From assembly GCF_009827435.1 (NCBI RefSeq), contig NZ_WTYM01000057.1:62001-126000 (forward strand): 64,000 nucleotides of DNA. Reading direction: 5' to 3'. The stretch is from Croceibacterium salegens (lineage in GTDB: Bacteria; Pseudomonadota; Alphaproteobacteria; Sphingomonadales; Sphingomonadaceae). Each line of letters starts with the position of its first letter. The stretch's first letter is position 1. Below the pieces are notes generated by a model that was given only the letters and a program-made list of their open reading frames with translations, had not been told where the DNA came from and did not search any database. Positions 30,463 through 40,026 of the stretch are shown piece after piece. Both the position numbers and the translations under genes were made by a program.

Positions 30463-31634
30463 GCGAGCGCCCCGGCGATGCGCTTCATGGCTTCTTCGAG
30501 CACTGCATCGTCGGCGGCGAAGCTGATGCGGAAGCCGTTCTTGCCGCCGAAGGCGCTCGCGGCGACGACCGCGACGCCGTGGTCGAGCAGGTGCAGGGCC
30601 AGCCTGGAGTCGTCAATGAAGCGCTTCATCAACGGTGTAGCATCGACGAAAACGTAGAACGCTCCGTCCGGAACGGGGCAGGACAGGCCGGGAATGGCGT
30701 TAACCGCCACCACGACCATGTCGCGCCGCTTGCGGAACCGTTCGCGCCACTCGTCGAGGAAGTCCTGCGGGCCCTCGAACGCGGCCACGGCTCCGGCCTG
30801 GCTGATCGAGGCCGGGTTGCCGCTCGAATTGCTCTGCAGCTTGCCCATCGCCGAAATGAGCCACGACGGCCCGGTGGCGACCCCGATGCGGAAGCCGGTC
30901 ATGGCGTGGCTCTTGGACACGCCCGAGACGGTGCAGATGCGGTCGGCGAGGTCGGGGCACAGGTTGGCCAGCGTGGCGTGCGGCTGGCCGGTGTAGATCA
31001 GCGGGGAATAGATGTCGTCGCTCAGCACCAGCACCTGCGGGTGGTGGCGCAGCACTTCGCCGATGCCCTTGAGCATCTCCGCCGGGAAGACCGCTCCGGT
31101 CGGGTTGCCGGGGCTGTTGAGCATCAGCCACTGGGTGCGCGGGCCGATGAGCGATTCGACTTCGCCGGGGTCGAAGCGGAAGCCGTGGTGCGGGTGGGTG
31201 CGCAGCGGCACGACCTTGCCGCCGCAGAAGCGCACCATCTGCGGGTAGCTGACCCACCACGGCGAGGGGATGATGACCTCGTCGCCTTCGCTCAGCGTTG
31301 CCGCCAGCGCCTCGAAGATCGCCTGCTTGCCGCCCGCGCTGACGATGACGTTGGCCGGGTCGGTCTTGATGCCGAGATCGCGCTCGAAATGCAGCGCCGC
31401 GGCCTTCTTGAGCCGCATAGTACCGGTGACCGGCGTGTACTTGGTGTCGCCCGCGTCGAGCGCCGCCTTGGCCGCCTCGATGACATGCGCCGGGGTGGCG
31501 AAATCGGGCTCGCCGACCGAGAGCGAGATGACGTCGCGGCCCTGTTCGCGCAGTTCGGTCGCGCGGTCGGTCATCGCCGTTGTCGGCGAGGCCTCGATGC
31601 GCTGGATCGCGGCGGAAAGGTGCGGCTGGCTCAT
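30459..31634 (-). CDS. Pyridoxal-phosphate aminotransferase, class I (aspartate aminotransferase type)
   Basis: A 391-residue fold-type I aminotransferase of the Ib subgroup that includes aspartate aminotransferases. Key residues: LSVGEPDFATPAHV, VSAGGKQAIFEALAATL, NSPGNPTGAVFPAEML, SDDIYSPLIY and the PLP lysine in SGVSKSHAMTGFRIG. The family's final arginine is in KNGFRISFAADD. Substrate may be aspartate or aromatic/prephenate-type; the sequence alone does not settle this. The start ATGA at 31634 overlaps the stop of the pabBC fusion gene. Confidence 0.9.
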   Translation of the reverse strand: MSQPHLSAAIQRIEASPTTAMTDRATELREQGRDVISLSVGEPDFATPAHVIEAAKAALDAGDTKYTPVTGTMRLKKAAALHFERDLGIKTDPANVIVSAGGKQAIFEALAATLSEGDEVIIPSPWWVSYPQMVRFCGGKVVPLRTHPHHGFRFDPGEVESLIGPRTQWLMLNSPGNPTGAVFPAEMLKGIGEVLRHHPQVLVLSDDIYSPLIYTGQPHATLANLCPDLADRICTVSGVSKSHAMTGFRIGVATGPSWLISAMGKLQSNSSGNPASISQAGAVAAFEGPQDFLDEWRERFRKRRDMVVVAVNAIPGLSCPVPDGAFYVFVDATPLMKRFIDDSRLALHLLDHGVAVVAASAFGGKNGFRISFAADDAVLEEAMKRIAGALA

Positions 31635-33436
31635 GCCAGCAGCCTCGCGGCAAGCAGCCCGCGCGTGGCGTTGCCGATGAAGAACCCGCCGGCAAGGTCG
31701 TCGAGCGTCAGCTCGGCCTCCTCGGCGCGGCCGTCCTCGATCAGGATGCGGCGCAGCACACCGGGTAGCAGCCCGAGCGAGGCGCGCGGGGTCAGCAGCT
31801 TGCCGCCGCGCTCGACGAAGACGTTGCTGATCGTGCCCTCGGTGACGAGCCCGTCGTCGCGCACCAGCAGCGCCTCGCCCGCGCCATGGTCCTTGGCGAC
31901 TGCCATGGCCGCTTCGTAGAAGCTGCGGTCGGTGGTCTTGTGGCGCAGCCGCCAGTCGCCCGGCACCACCGGAAGCGGCAGCGCGATGCACGGCACCGGG
32001 CCGGCGGAGAGTTCGGGCAGCGGGGCAGCTTCGAGCGCGGTCTCGCCGTCGCGTGAGAGCAGCAGGCGCACCTTGGAGGGCGTTTCGATGGCGAAGCACA
32101 GCGCCTGGATGCGGTTGCGGGCATCGTGGCGGTCGAACGAGAATCCGAGCTCGTTGGCGCTCGCCTTCATCCGTTCGAGGTGCAGTTCGAGCAGTTCGAT
32201 GCCTTTCTCGGGGTCGAACTTCATCGTTTCGATCAGGTCGTGGCCGCCCGCCTGCCCGCGCACGAAGCCGCCCTTGACCAGGCATTCGCGCCATTCCTCC
32301 ATCCCGTCGCTGTCGGCGACGATCGCCCCGCCGACGCCGAGGACGACGTGGTGCTTGGCGTTCTCGCCGGGGGTCAGGCGGATGGTGCGGATGCCGACGT
32401 TGAAGGCGGCGTCGCCATTGGCGGAGATGCGTCCGATAGCCCCGCAATAGGGCCCGCGCGGGTCGCGCTCGACCTTGTCGATCAGCTCCATCGCGCGGAT
32501 CTTCGGCGTGCCGGTGATCGATCCGCAGGGGAACAGCGCGCGGACCATGTCCATCGTCCCGCGTCCTTCCTGCAGGTCGGCATGCACGGTCGAGGTCATG
32601 GTGTGGAGAGTCGGATAAGTCTCGACCGCGAAGGGGTGCTCGACGCGCACGCTGCCGGCCCTGGCCACGCGGCTCAGGTCGTTGCGCATCAGGTCGACGA
32701 TCATCAGGTTCTCGGCCTTGTCCTTGACCGAAGCGGCCAGTTCGGCGGCGAATTCGCGGTCTTCGGCTTCGGTCGTCCCGCGCGGGCGCGTGCCCTTCAT
32801 CGGCTTGACCTTGGCCCTCCCGCCCTTGAGCGAAAAGAACAGTTCGGGGCTGAACGAAAGCAGCCAGTGATCGCCGTCGAAGATGAGCCCGCCATAACCG
32901 GCGTTGGCCGCCGGGCGGATCGCCTTGTACAGGGCCACCGGGTCGCCGCGCGCGGCCCCGGCGAGCGGGAAGGTCAGGTTGGCCTGGTAGATGTCGCCGG
33001 CCCGGATCGCTTCCTGCAAGGTGTCGAAAGCGGCGAGATAGGCGCCGGTCGAGACCTGCGGTTCGAGCGGACCGATCGAGGTGCGGCCGCTGCCCGTTCC
33101 GGCGCGCTGGTCGAGCCATGCGGGTACGTCGGTCGCCGGGATGGTCTTCTCCTGGTCGAACAGCGCCAGCCACACCAGCGGCCCGTTCGCCCCGGTGCGG
33201 TCCGTCACAAGCGGCATCAGGCGTTCTTCGAGCGCCAGGCCCGCTTCGTAGGCGATGTAGCCGGCGAGGTGGCCGCCGGTCATCGCCCGGGTCGCCTCGG
33301 CCTCGGTCAGCACGCGCGCAACATCCTCCGCGCGGCGGGCCACGAAGATTTCGGTCGGATGCTCGAACAGGTGGGCGTCTACCGCGCTTTCACTGCGGGC
33401 ATCGTCGAGCAAGATGAACGGTTCGCCGGACGGCAT
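31631..33436 (-). CDS. pabB: Aminodeoxychorismate synthase component I fused to 4-amino-4-deoxychorismate lyase
   Basis: A 601-residue bifunctional enzyme of p-aminobenzoate and folate synthesis. Residues 1 to about 375 form the chorismate-binding PabB part (GDIYQANLTFPLAG, KPMKGTRPRGTTEAED, DLMRNDLSRVARAGSV, FPCGSITGTPKIRAMELID). The remainder is a PabC-like fold-type IV aminotransferase domain (ETMKFDPEKGIELLELHLERM, GLVTEGTISNVFVERGG, RASLGLLPGVLRR). In PabC the PLP lysine usually sits in a motif aligned near LRHKTTDRSFYEAA, which is present. The glutamine amidotransferase partner (PabA) is not in the window. It heads the run of overlapping genes down to arfB. Confidence 0.92.
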   Translation of the reverse strand: MPSGEPFILLDDARSESAVDAHLFEHPTEIFVARRAEDVARVLTEAEATRAMTGGHLAGYIAYEAGLALEERLMPLVTDRTGANGPLVWLALFDQEKTIPATDVPAWLDQRAGTGSGRTSIGPLEPQVSTGAYLAAFDTLQEAIRAGDIYQANLTFPLAGAARGDPVALYKAIRPAANAGYGGLIFDGDHWLLSFSPELFFSLKGGRAKVKPMKGTRPRGTTEAEDREFAAELAASVKDKAENLMIVDLMRNDLSRVARAGSVRVEHPFAVETYPTLHTMTSTVHADLQEGRGTMDMVRALFPCGSITGTPKIRAMELIDKVERDPRGPYCGAIGRISANGDAAFNVGIRTIRLTPGENAKHHVVLGVGGAIVADSDGMEEWRECLVKGGFVRGQAGGHDLIETMKFDPEKGIELLELHLERMKASANELGFSFDRHDARNRIQALCFAIETPSKVRLLLSRDGETALEAAPLPELSAGPVPCIALPLPVVPGDWRLRHKTTDRSFYEAAMAVAKDHGAGEALLVRDDGLVTEGTISNVFVERGGKLLTPRASLGLLPGVLRRILIEDGRAEEAELTLDDLAGGFFIGNATRGLLAARLLA

Positions 33437-33533
33437 CGGCCCGCTCTAGCTTCTGTAACCGTAATGTCTATCGCTTGACCGTGCGCGGCGCGCTGCGCCA
33501 CACCTTGGACAAGGCAGGGCGAAGGGAACTGAT

Positions 33534-35108
33534 ATGGCCGCGATTTTCCTCGGATTGGCGGAGAACGGGGAGCGCGAGTCGCTCGAACTGAGCCGCGCCA
33601 ACCGCCATGGACTGATCGCCGGGGCGACCGGGACCGGCAAGACGGTGACCCTGCAGGGCCTCGCCGAGAGCTTCTCCGCCGAGGGCGTTCCGGTCTTCGT
33701 CGCCGACGTGAAGGGCGATCTCTCGGGCATTTCCATGCCCGGTTCGCCCACCTTCAAGCACGCCGATGCGCTGGAAAGCCGGGCCAGGGAACTGGGCATG
33801 GACGACTATGCCTATTCGGATAACCCCGCGGTGTTCTGGGACCTGTTCGGCGAACAGGGCCACCCGATCCGCACGACGATTTCCGAAATGGGCCCGCTGC
33901 TGCTCGCCCGCCTGCTCGACCTCAACGAGACGCAGGAAGGCGCGCTCAACGTCGTCTTCCGCTCGGCCGACGAGCAGGGCCTTCTGCTGCTCGACCTCGA
34001 AGACATGCAGGCCATGCTCGCCGACTGCGCGTCGCGCGCCGACGAGCTTTCGGCGAAGTACGGCAACGTCACCAGGGCGACCATCGGGGTGATCCAGCGC
34101 CAGTTGCTCAGCCTCGACAGCCAGGGCGCGGCGATGTTCTTCGGCGAGCCGGCGCTGGAGATCACCGACTTCATCCGCACCGACGAGAAGGGCCGGGGCG
34201 TGATCAACGTGCTCGCCGCCGACAAGCTGATGCGCAGCCCCAAGCTCTACGGCACCTTCCTGTTCTGGCTGCTCGCCGAACTGTTCGAGGTGCTTCCCGA
34301 GGTCGGCGACCCGGACAAGCCCAGGCTGGTGTTCTTCTTCGACGAGGCGCACCTCCTGTTCGACGATGCCCCCAACGCGCTGCAGGACAAGATCGAGCAG
34401 GTCGTCCGCCTGATCCGCTCGAAGGGCGTGGGCGTCTACTTCTGCTCGCAGAACCCGATCGACGTGCCGGAAAAGGTCGCCGGCCAGCTCGGCAACCGGG
34501 TGCAGCACGCCCTGCGCGCCTTCACCCCGCGCGACCAGCGGGCGATCAGAGCGGCGGCAGAGACGTTCCGCATCAATCCCGACCTCGACGTCGAGAAGGC
34601 CATCACCGAACTGCGGGTCGGCGAAGCGCTGGTCTCGACGTTGATGGAGGACGGCGCGCCCTCGGTGGTGCAGCGCACGCTGATCAAGCCGCCGCGTAGC
34701 CGGCTGGGGCCCATCGACGCCAAGGAGCGGGCGATCATCCAGTCGATCAGCCCGTATGCGGGAAAGTACGACGAGCGGATCGACCGCGAGAGCGCCGAAG
34801 AGGTGCTGGCCCAGAAGGCACAGGACGCCGCCGCTACGGCGGAGGAAGTGGCCGAGAAGGGCCGCGAGGAAGTCGGCAAGCGCGAACGCAAGTCGACCTC
34901 GCTGTGGGAGAAGGCGACCCAGCGCGGGATGAGCGCAGCCGCCGGTTCGGCCGCCTCCATCGCCGCCGCCGCGATCCTCGGCAAGAAGTCGCGGGCCAAC
35001 CCGATGAAGTCCGCCGCGACCTCGGTCGCCGGCACGATCGCCACCGAATTCGGCGGCGGCCTTGCCGGGCGCTTCGTGCGCAACCTTGTCGGCGGGCTGA
35101 TGCGCTAG
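33534..35108 (+). CDS. HerA-like helicase/ATPase, DUF853 family
   Basis: A 524-residue P-loop ATPase of the bacterial DUF853 branch of the HerA/FtsK superfamily. Walker A is [20 protein letters not shown] and Walker B is [19 protein letters not shown], followed by [13 protein letters not shown] and [17 protein letters not shown] Lys/Glu/Ala-rich linker precedes a C-terminal segment with small-residue repeats ([16 protein letters not shown]). The cellular role is not firmly known, and no NurA-like nuclease gene is adjacent. It diverges from pabBC and converges with the M1 peptidase. Confidence 0.88.
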   Translation: MAAIFLGLAENGERESLELSRANRHGLIAGATGTGKTVTLQGLAESFSAEGVPVFVADVKGDLSGISMPGSPTFKHADALESRARELGMDDYAYSDNPAVFWDLFGEQGHPIRTTISEMGPLLLARLLDLNETQEGALNVVFRSADEQGLLLLDLEDMQAMLADCASRADELSAKYGNVTRATIGVIQRQLLSLDSQGAAMFFGEPALEITDFIRTDEKGRGVINVLAADKLMRSPKLYGTFLFWLLAELFEVLPEVGDPDKPRLVFFFDEAHLLFDDAPNALQDKIEQVVRLIRSKGVGVYFCSQNPIDVPEKVAGQLGNRVQHALRAFTPRDQRAIRAAAETFRINPDLDVEKAITELRVGEALVSTLMEDGAPSVVQRTLIKPPRSRLGPIDAKERAIIQSISPYAGKYDERIDRESAEEVLAQKAQDAAATAEEVAEKGREEVGKRERKSTSLWEKATQRGMSAAAGSAASIAAAAILGKKSRANPMKSAATSVAGTIATEFGGGLAGRFVRNLVGGLMR

Positions 35109-35130
35109 CCGCGCATCGCCCGCCGAAGCA

Positions 35131-37791
35131 TCAGCGTGAAGCCAGCCAGGCGCCGAGCTGCTCGCGGATCCGCGGGTAGGTGGCGAAGCGGTTTTCCATC
35201 CCGGCGATAGTCCGGTTGACCGAAACGCGTTCGTTGGCCGGGTAGCTGTCGCGCAGCGCCTTGACCTTCTCGAGCATCGCCGGATCGTCGCTGCTCGCCC
35301 CGAGGCGCGGGTAGAAGCCCGAACGCGACGAATCGTCGAGCATCGGGTCGATCTGGGCCTTGTGCGCAAGCGCGAACTCGTACGCCATGTCGGCATGGTT
35401 TGCCGCGACGCGGGTCAGGATCCGCAGGCCTTCGTCGGGCTGGACGTCCTTGCTCAGGGCTAGTTCGAGCGCCTTCATCGCCAGCGCATCGTCCTTCGGT
35501 GCGCCGATGTACGGGACCAGCAGCTTGCGCTCGACGCTGTCGGTCGAGGCCAGCGCATAGCGGCGCAGGAATTCCCAGTCCTCGGCCGTCGCGTTGCGCG
35601 CGACGATCGAGAGCCAGGTGCCCTTGAGCTCGCCGTCGAGCGCGGTGCGGTCCTTGGCGAGGAGCGCAAAGCGTCGCCGGGCCTCGGCCACGACGGCCGG
35701 ATCGCCCATCTTGCCGAGGTCGCCGATCAGCTCGGCGCGCAGGCTCGCGTCCGACAGCGATTCGCCGGGGCGCGAATCGAAGCCGAGCGCGGCGAGGCGA
35801 GGCGAGTAGGTGTCGTGGACCAGCTTCGCCAGCGTCGCCTTGCGGCCTTCGTCGTTGAGCACGTCGTAGAGCGAGGACCACTGCGAAACCGACGTTTCCA
35901 CGACCATCGGGTTGGCATTGCCGGGGACCGCCAGCAGCATGTCGAGCGCCGGGTCGTAGTCCTGGTAGGAGGCCGCCGCGAGCGCGAGGTTGTCGCGCAC
36001 CAGCCCGAGCTGGTCGCGCGGCGCCATCGACGGCAGGGCGGCGGTCAGCTGCATGAGCATGTCGTGCGAATAGAGCGTGCGGAAATAGCTCAGCTGGCCG
36101 CCGTTGACGTTGACCGCGCCGCAGCCGGGCAGGTCGATGGTCGTGGTGCCGTCGAGCACCAGCGGATGCTTCGAACCGTCCGCGGCGATGATCGTCATCG
36201 GGACGAGCCAGTGATTGGGCTTGGCTGCCACCTCGGCCTGCTGGTCGCGGCTGAACTGGCCCTGCTTGAAAGTCAGGCTGGTGCGGCCGTTGGCGCAGGT
36301 GACCGAGGCGGTCACCAGCGGAACGCCGGACTGGAGCGTATAGCCCTTGGCGATGTCGACCAGGCCCTTCGCGCCGGCCTGCTCGACCGCGCGCCACAGA
36401 TCGTCGGTCGTCGTGTTGCCGTAGGCGTGGGCCTTCATGTAGCCGCGAATGCCGTTGCGCCAGGTGTCCTCGCCGACGAAGTCCTCGAACATGGTGAGGA
36501 TCGTCTCGCCCTTCGAATAGGCGATCGAATCGAACTGCTCGTCGGCTTCGCTGGCGGTCTCGGAGGTGAGCACGATCGGGTGCGTGGTGCGCATCGCGTC
36601 CGCCCCCATGGCGGCTTCGCGCGAATTGATCTTGCCCACCTGGGTGTTCCAGTCGGGACGGAACTTGGCCGTCGCCTTGGATTCCATCCAGCTGGCAAAG
36701 CCCTCGTTGAGCCAGAGGTCGTCCCACCACGCCATGGTGACGAGGTCGCCGAACCACTGGTGCGCCATTTCGTGGGCCAGCGCGGTGTGGATGTACTTGA
36801 GCTTGTCGGGGCTGGTGGTGCGCGGGTCGACCAGCAGGTTGTCCTCGAAGGTGAAGATCGCGCCCCAGTTCTCCATCGCGCCGAACTGCTGCGAGCTGCC
36901 CGGCATGCCGATGTTGTCGAGCTTGGGGAGCGGGTACTTCACGCCGAAATAGTCGTTGTAGTACGGCAGGACTTCCACCGCTTCGTCGAGCGCGTAGCGC
37001 GCCGTTTCGCCGCTGCCGGTCGGCGAGACGATGCCGACGCTGGTGCCGTCGACCGTCTGCGCGAGGCGTTCGAAATCGCCGACGCCGAAGAACAGCAGGT
37101 AGCTCGACATCTTCGGCGTGGTGGCGAAGACCACCCGCTTGGTGCCGTCACCCAGGTCGGTCTCGCTGGTCACCGGCATGTTGCTCAGCGCCATCTGGTC
37201 CGCGGGGACAACGGCGGAAACGTCGAAGGTCGCCTTGTACGAGGGCTCGTCGAACATCGGCGCGAATTCGCGGGCGTCGGGAATCTCGAACTGCGTGCCG
37301 AGCGCGCGCTTGGATTCGCCCGTTTTCTTGTCGGGGTAGTCGAGCGCGAAGAAGCCGCTGGGCTTGCGGCCGATCGGCCCGCTGTAGGCCACCGTCATCC
37401 GGTAATCGCCCGCGCCGATGGCTTCGGGCGCGGTGAAGATCGCTGTTTCCTTGGCTTCGTCGTAGGAGACCTGCAGCGCGATCGCCTTCCCGCCGGCCTG
37501 GGGCACGATGGTCGCGCCGGAAACGGTCAGGCCGACCGAGTTGAGGGTGATCGTCTTGCTCGGTTCGAACACCGCGAGGTCGATCACCACGGTCCCGGTG
37601 AAGGTCAGGTTCTCGGCGTCGGGAACGACTTCGATCGCGTAGTGCGACGGGCGGGCGTTGCGCGGGAGTTCGCTGGTAATGGAGGACGGAAGCGGTGCCA
37701 GCGAGGGCCCGGTCGGGGCCGCCTGGGCAGAAGGAACCGTGGCGCAGCCTGCAAGCAAGGCGGCGGCACTGACGGCGGTAATAAAACGCAT
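35131..37791 (-). CDS. M1 family metallopeptidase (aminopeptidase N type), lipoprotein
   Basis: An 886-residue zinc aminopeptidase. The N-terminus MRFITAVSAAALLAGCATVP has a lipobox (LAGC, Cys16), so it is probably anchored in the periplasm. The exopeptidase motif is GAMENWGAIFTFEDN, the zinc site is HEMAHQWFGDLVTM with the third ligand in LWLNEGFASWMES. The C-terminal half is the helical ERAP1-like domain. The start is fixed by the signal peptide. It is a stand-alone gene, downstream of and separate from the two-component operon. Confidence 0.93.
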   Translation of the reverse strand: MRFITAVSAAALLAGCATVPSAQAAPTGPSLAPLPSSITSELPRNARPSHYAIEVVPDAENLTFTGTVVIDLAVFEPSKTITLNSVGLTVSGATIVPQAGGKAIALQVSYDEAKETAIFTAPEAIGAGDYRMTVAYSGPIGRKPSGFFALDYPDKKTGESKRALGTQFEIPDAREFAPMFDEPSYKATFDVSAVVPADQMALSNMPVTSETDLGDGTKRVVFATTPKMSSYLLFFGVGDFERLAQTVDGTSVGIVSPTGSGETARYALDEAVEVLPYYNDYFGVKYPLPKLDNIGMPGSSQQFGAMENWGAIFTFEDNLLVDPRTTSPDKLKYIHTALAHEMAHQWFGDLVTMAWWDDLWLNEGFASWMESKATAKFRPDWNTQVGKINSREAAMGADAMRTTHPIVLTSETASEADEQFDSIAYSKGETILTMFEDFVGEDTWRNGIRGYMKAHAYGNTTTDDLWRAVEQAGAKGLVDIAKGYTLQSGVPLVTASVTCANGRTSLTFKQGQFSRDQQAEVAAKPNHWLVPMTIIAADGSKHPLVLDGTTTIDLPGCGAVNVNGGQLSYFRTLYSHDMLMQLTAALPSMAPRDQLGLVRDNLALAAASYQDYDPALDMLLAVPGNANPMVVETSVSQWSSLYDVLNDEGRKATLAKLVHDTYSPRLAALGFDSRPGESLSDASLRAELIGDLGKMGDPAVVAEARRRFALLAKDRTALDGELKGTWLSIVARNATAEDWEFLRRYALASTDSVERKLLVPYIGAPKDDALAMKALELALSKDVQPDEGLRILTRVAANHADMAYEFALAHKAQIDPMLDDSSRSGFYPRLGASSDDPAMLEKVKALRDSYPANERVSVNRTIAGMENRFATYPRIREQLGAWLASR

Positions 37792-37875
37792 GCGATGTCC
37801 CGAAGTGATTTCTTGTGTAACCGGCGGCGCTTACCAAGCCGGCTCGCGGCTAGCGAAGTCGTTGGTCGATTCGAC

Positions 37876-39264
37876 TCAACGTTTCGTCGGCAGCCGTAGT
37901 TCCGCCCTGAGGCCCCCGGTGGGGCGGTTCTTGAGGACAAGCTGGCCGCCATGCTGCTCGGCGATCGCCCGGGCAATCGTCAGCCCGAGCCCGGCGCCGC
38001 CCGTCGTACGGTTGCGCGAAGCCTCGCCGCGCTTGAACGGTTCGAGCATCGAAGCGATCTCGTCGGCGGGTATCCCGGGTCCGACATCGTCGATGCGGAT
38101 GACCGCGATATCGCCGTTTTGCATCAGCGAGACTTTGGCCTTTTCACCGTAACGCACGGCATTGCCGATAAGATTGCGCATGGCGCGGCGCAGCCATGTC
38201 GCGCGCACCGGCGCGGCGACGCGCGGTCCGTCGACCAGTTCGACCGGTTCGTCCATGTCCTCGAACTCGCCGACCACGTCGGCGGCGAGGGCGCCGAGAT
38301 CGGTCTGTTCGAGCGGATCGCTCGGCCGTCCGACACGGGCAAGCGAGAGAATATCGTCGAGTGTCCCGGTGATGTCCTCGATGGTGCGCGCCATGCGGTC
38401 GCGCTCGGCTTCGTCGGGCACCGATTCGATGCGCACGCGCAGGGCGGCGAGCGGCGTCTTGAGGTCGTGGCCGATAGCCCCGAGCATGACGTCCTTCTCG
38501 TCGAGCAGCGCGGCGATGCTTGCTTCCATGGCATTGTGCGCGGCGATCAGCCTGCGCGTGTCCTCCGGACCGCTCGGTTCGAGCTGGCCGTCGGTCTCGC
38601 GCCTTTCGGCGAAAGTTTCGAGCCTCCGGGTAAGTGCGGCAAGCGGCCTGGTGATCCGGCGCAGCAGGATGCCCAGCCCGCCCACGAGGACGACGTAGAG
38701 CAGCAGGGTCTGCATGATGACCGAGCCGATGCCGCGCGGATCGGGCCTGGGCACGGGCACGCGCGCGACGAGCCAGTGGTTGTCGCCCGGCTTGCGCAGG
38801 CCCGCGACGATGAGGTCGCCGTTCTTCCAGTCCTCGTCGCTGCGCCAGCGCGAACGCTCCTGCAAGCGGGCAACGACGAAGGGATCGGAATGGACGGGCC
38901 GGCTGGTCACGACGAGTTCGCCGATCGCAACGCCCTGTTCCTCGAGGATCTGCCGCAGCAGGTCCTCGCGCTGTTTGCTGCGCTGTTCGCCCGCGTGCAA
39001 CGGGGAGGAGGTCGTGTCCTCCAGCCGCAGGCGGCGCCACATCCGGCCACGCTCGCCGAGCGGTCCGGGCACGTCGGATGAGCGGTAGTCGATGCGAGGT
39101 TGGGCCACGAGCTGGAAGGCGAGGCCGTTGGCGGCGCCGAATTCGCGCCGCGCTTCCTGTGCGCGGTAGATCAGTACGGCGGAAATGGCCTGCGCCACCA
39201 GCAGCGCGACGGCGACCGCGAGCAGCATCTGGCCGTGCAGGCTCTTCGGCAGGAAACGGCGCAT
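37876..39264 (-). CDS. Two-component sensor histidine kinase
   Basis: A 462-residue EnvZ-like kinase. TM1 is at about residues 12-31, a periplasmic sensor of about 150 residues follows, then TM2 (LLLYVVLVGGLGILL), a HAMP linker and the H-box LGAIGHDLKTPLAALRVRIE with the phospho-accepting His. The ATPase part has the N box RNLIGNAVRYGEKAKV, the G1 box IDDVGPGIPADEIASM and the G2 region GGAGLGLTIARAIAEQHGG. Its ATG shares one base with the response regulator stop, so the pair is translationally coupled. The signal is unknown; the operon's first gene encodes an exported EF-hand protein. Confidence 0.93.
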   Translation of the reverse strand: MRRFLPKSLHGQMLLAVAVALLVAQAISAVLIYRAQEARREFGAANGLAFQLVAQPRIDYRSSDVPGPLGERGRMWRRLRLEDTTSSPLHAGEQRSKQREDLLRQILEEQGVAIGELVVTSRPVHSDPFVVARLQERSRWRSDEDWKNGDLIVAGLRKPGDNHWLVARVPVPRPDPRGIGSVIMQTLLLYVVLVGGLGILLRRITRPLAALTRRLETFAERRETDGQLEPSGPEDTRRLIAAHNAMEASIAALLDEKDVMLGAIGHDLKTPLAALRVRIESVPDEAERDRMARTIEDITGTLDDILSLARVGRPSDPLEQTDLGALAADVVGEFEDMDEPVELVDGPRVAAPVRATWLRRAMRNLIGNAVRYGEKAKVSLMQNGDIAVIRIDDVGPGIPADEIASMLEPFKRGEASRNRTTGGAGLGLTIARAIAEQHGGQLVLKNRPTGGLRAELRLPTKR

Positions 39265-40001
39265 TAGTCGCGGTCCGAGGCAACCCGGCGGACATCGGCA
39301 GCGAGGCGATAGCCTCCGCCCCAGACCGTCTGGATGAGCTTGGGATCGCGGCTGTCGGTTTCCATCTTGCGACGCAGGCGGCTGACCTGGTTGTCCACCG
39401 CGCGGTCGAACAGGTGAGCCTCGCGGCCCTGCACCATGTCGAGCAGGCGGTCGCGGTCGAGGACCTGGCGCGGGTGGCTGACGAAGGCGACGAGCAGGCG
39501 GAATTCGGCCGAGGAAATCGGCACCACCGCGCCGTGCGGATCGGTCAGCTTGCGCTTGAGCGGGTCGAGCATCCAGCCGTCGAATTCATAGAGCGCGTCC
39601 TCTTCGGGCGGCGGTCCGCCCTTCGAGATCCGGCGCAGGACCGAGCGGATGCGGGCGACGAGCTCACGCGGCTCGAACGGCTTGGGGACGTAGTCGTCGG
39701 CGCCGATCTCGAGCCCGACGATGCGGTCCATCGCCTCGCCCTTGGCGGTCAGCAGGATGACCGGGAGGTTCTTCGATTCGGTCAGGTGGCGGCACAGCGA
39801 CAGGCCGTCTTCGCCCGGCATCATGATGTCGAGCAGGACGAGGTCGGGGGTTTCCTCGAGCAGGGCCGATCGAGCCTTGGCCGCGTCCTCGGCCTGGCGC
39901 ACGACGAACCCCTGGCGGGTCAGGTAGTCCGCCAGGGGTTCACGCAAGCTCGGTTCGTCGTCGACGAGCAGCAGGCGCGTTGGTGCCGACTCCGTGCTCA
40001 C
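39264..40001 (-). CDS. OmpR family response regulator
   Basis: A 245-residue regulator. The receiver domain has LLLVDDEPSLREPL, the phosphorylation site in LVLLDIMMPGEDGL and the switch lysine in VILLTAKGEAMD. The C-terminal winged-helix DNA-binding domain has SAEFRLLVAFVSHPRQVLDRDRLLD and VDNQVSRLRRKME. The GTG at 40001 gives the normal N-terminus; longer in-frame sequence upstream runs into the EF-hand gene's 3' flank. It lies 25 bases after the EF-hand gene and just before the kinase. Confidence 0.93.
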   Translation of the reverse strand: MSTESAPTRLLLVDDEPSLREPLADYLTRQGFVVRQAEDAAKARSALLEETPDLVLLDIMMPGEDGLSLCRHLTESKNLPVILLTAKGEAMDRIVGLEIGADDYVPKPFEPRELVARIRSVLRRISKGGPPPEEDALYEFDGWMLDPLKRKLTDPHGAVVPISSAEFRLLVAFVSHPRQVLDRDRLLDMVQGREAHLFDRAVDNQVSRLRRKMETDSRDPKLIQTVWGGGYRLAADVRRVASDRD

Positions 40002-40026
40002 GATCTCAATGCCCCCTCTCGGCCCG

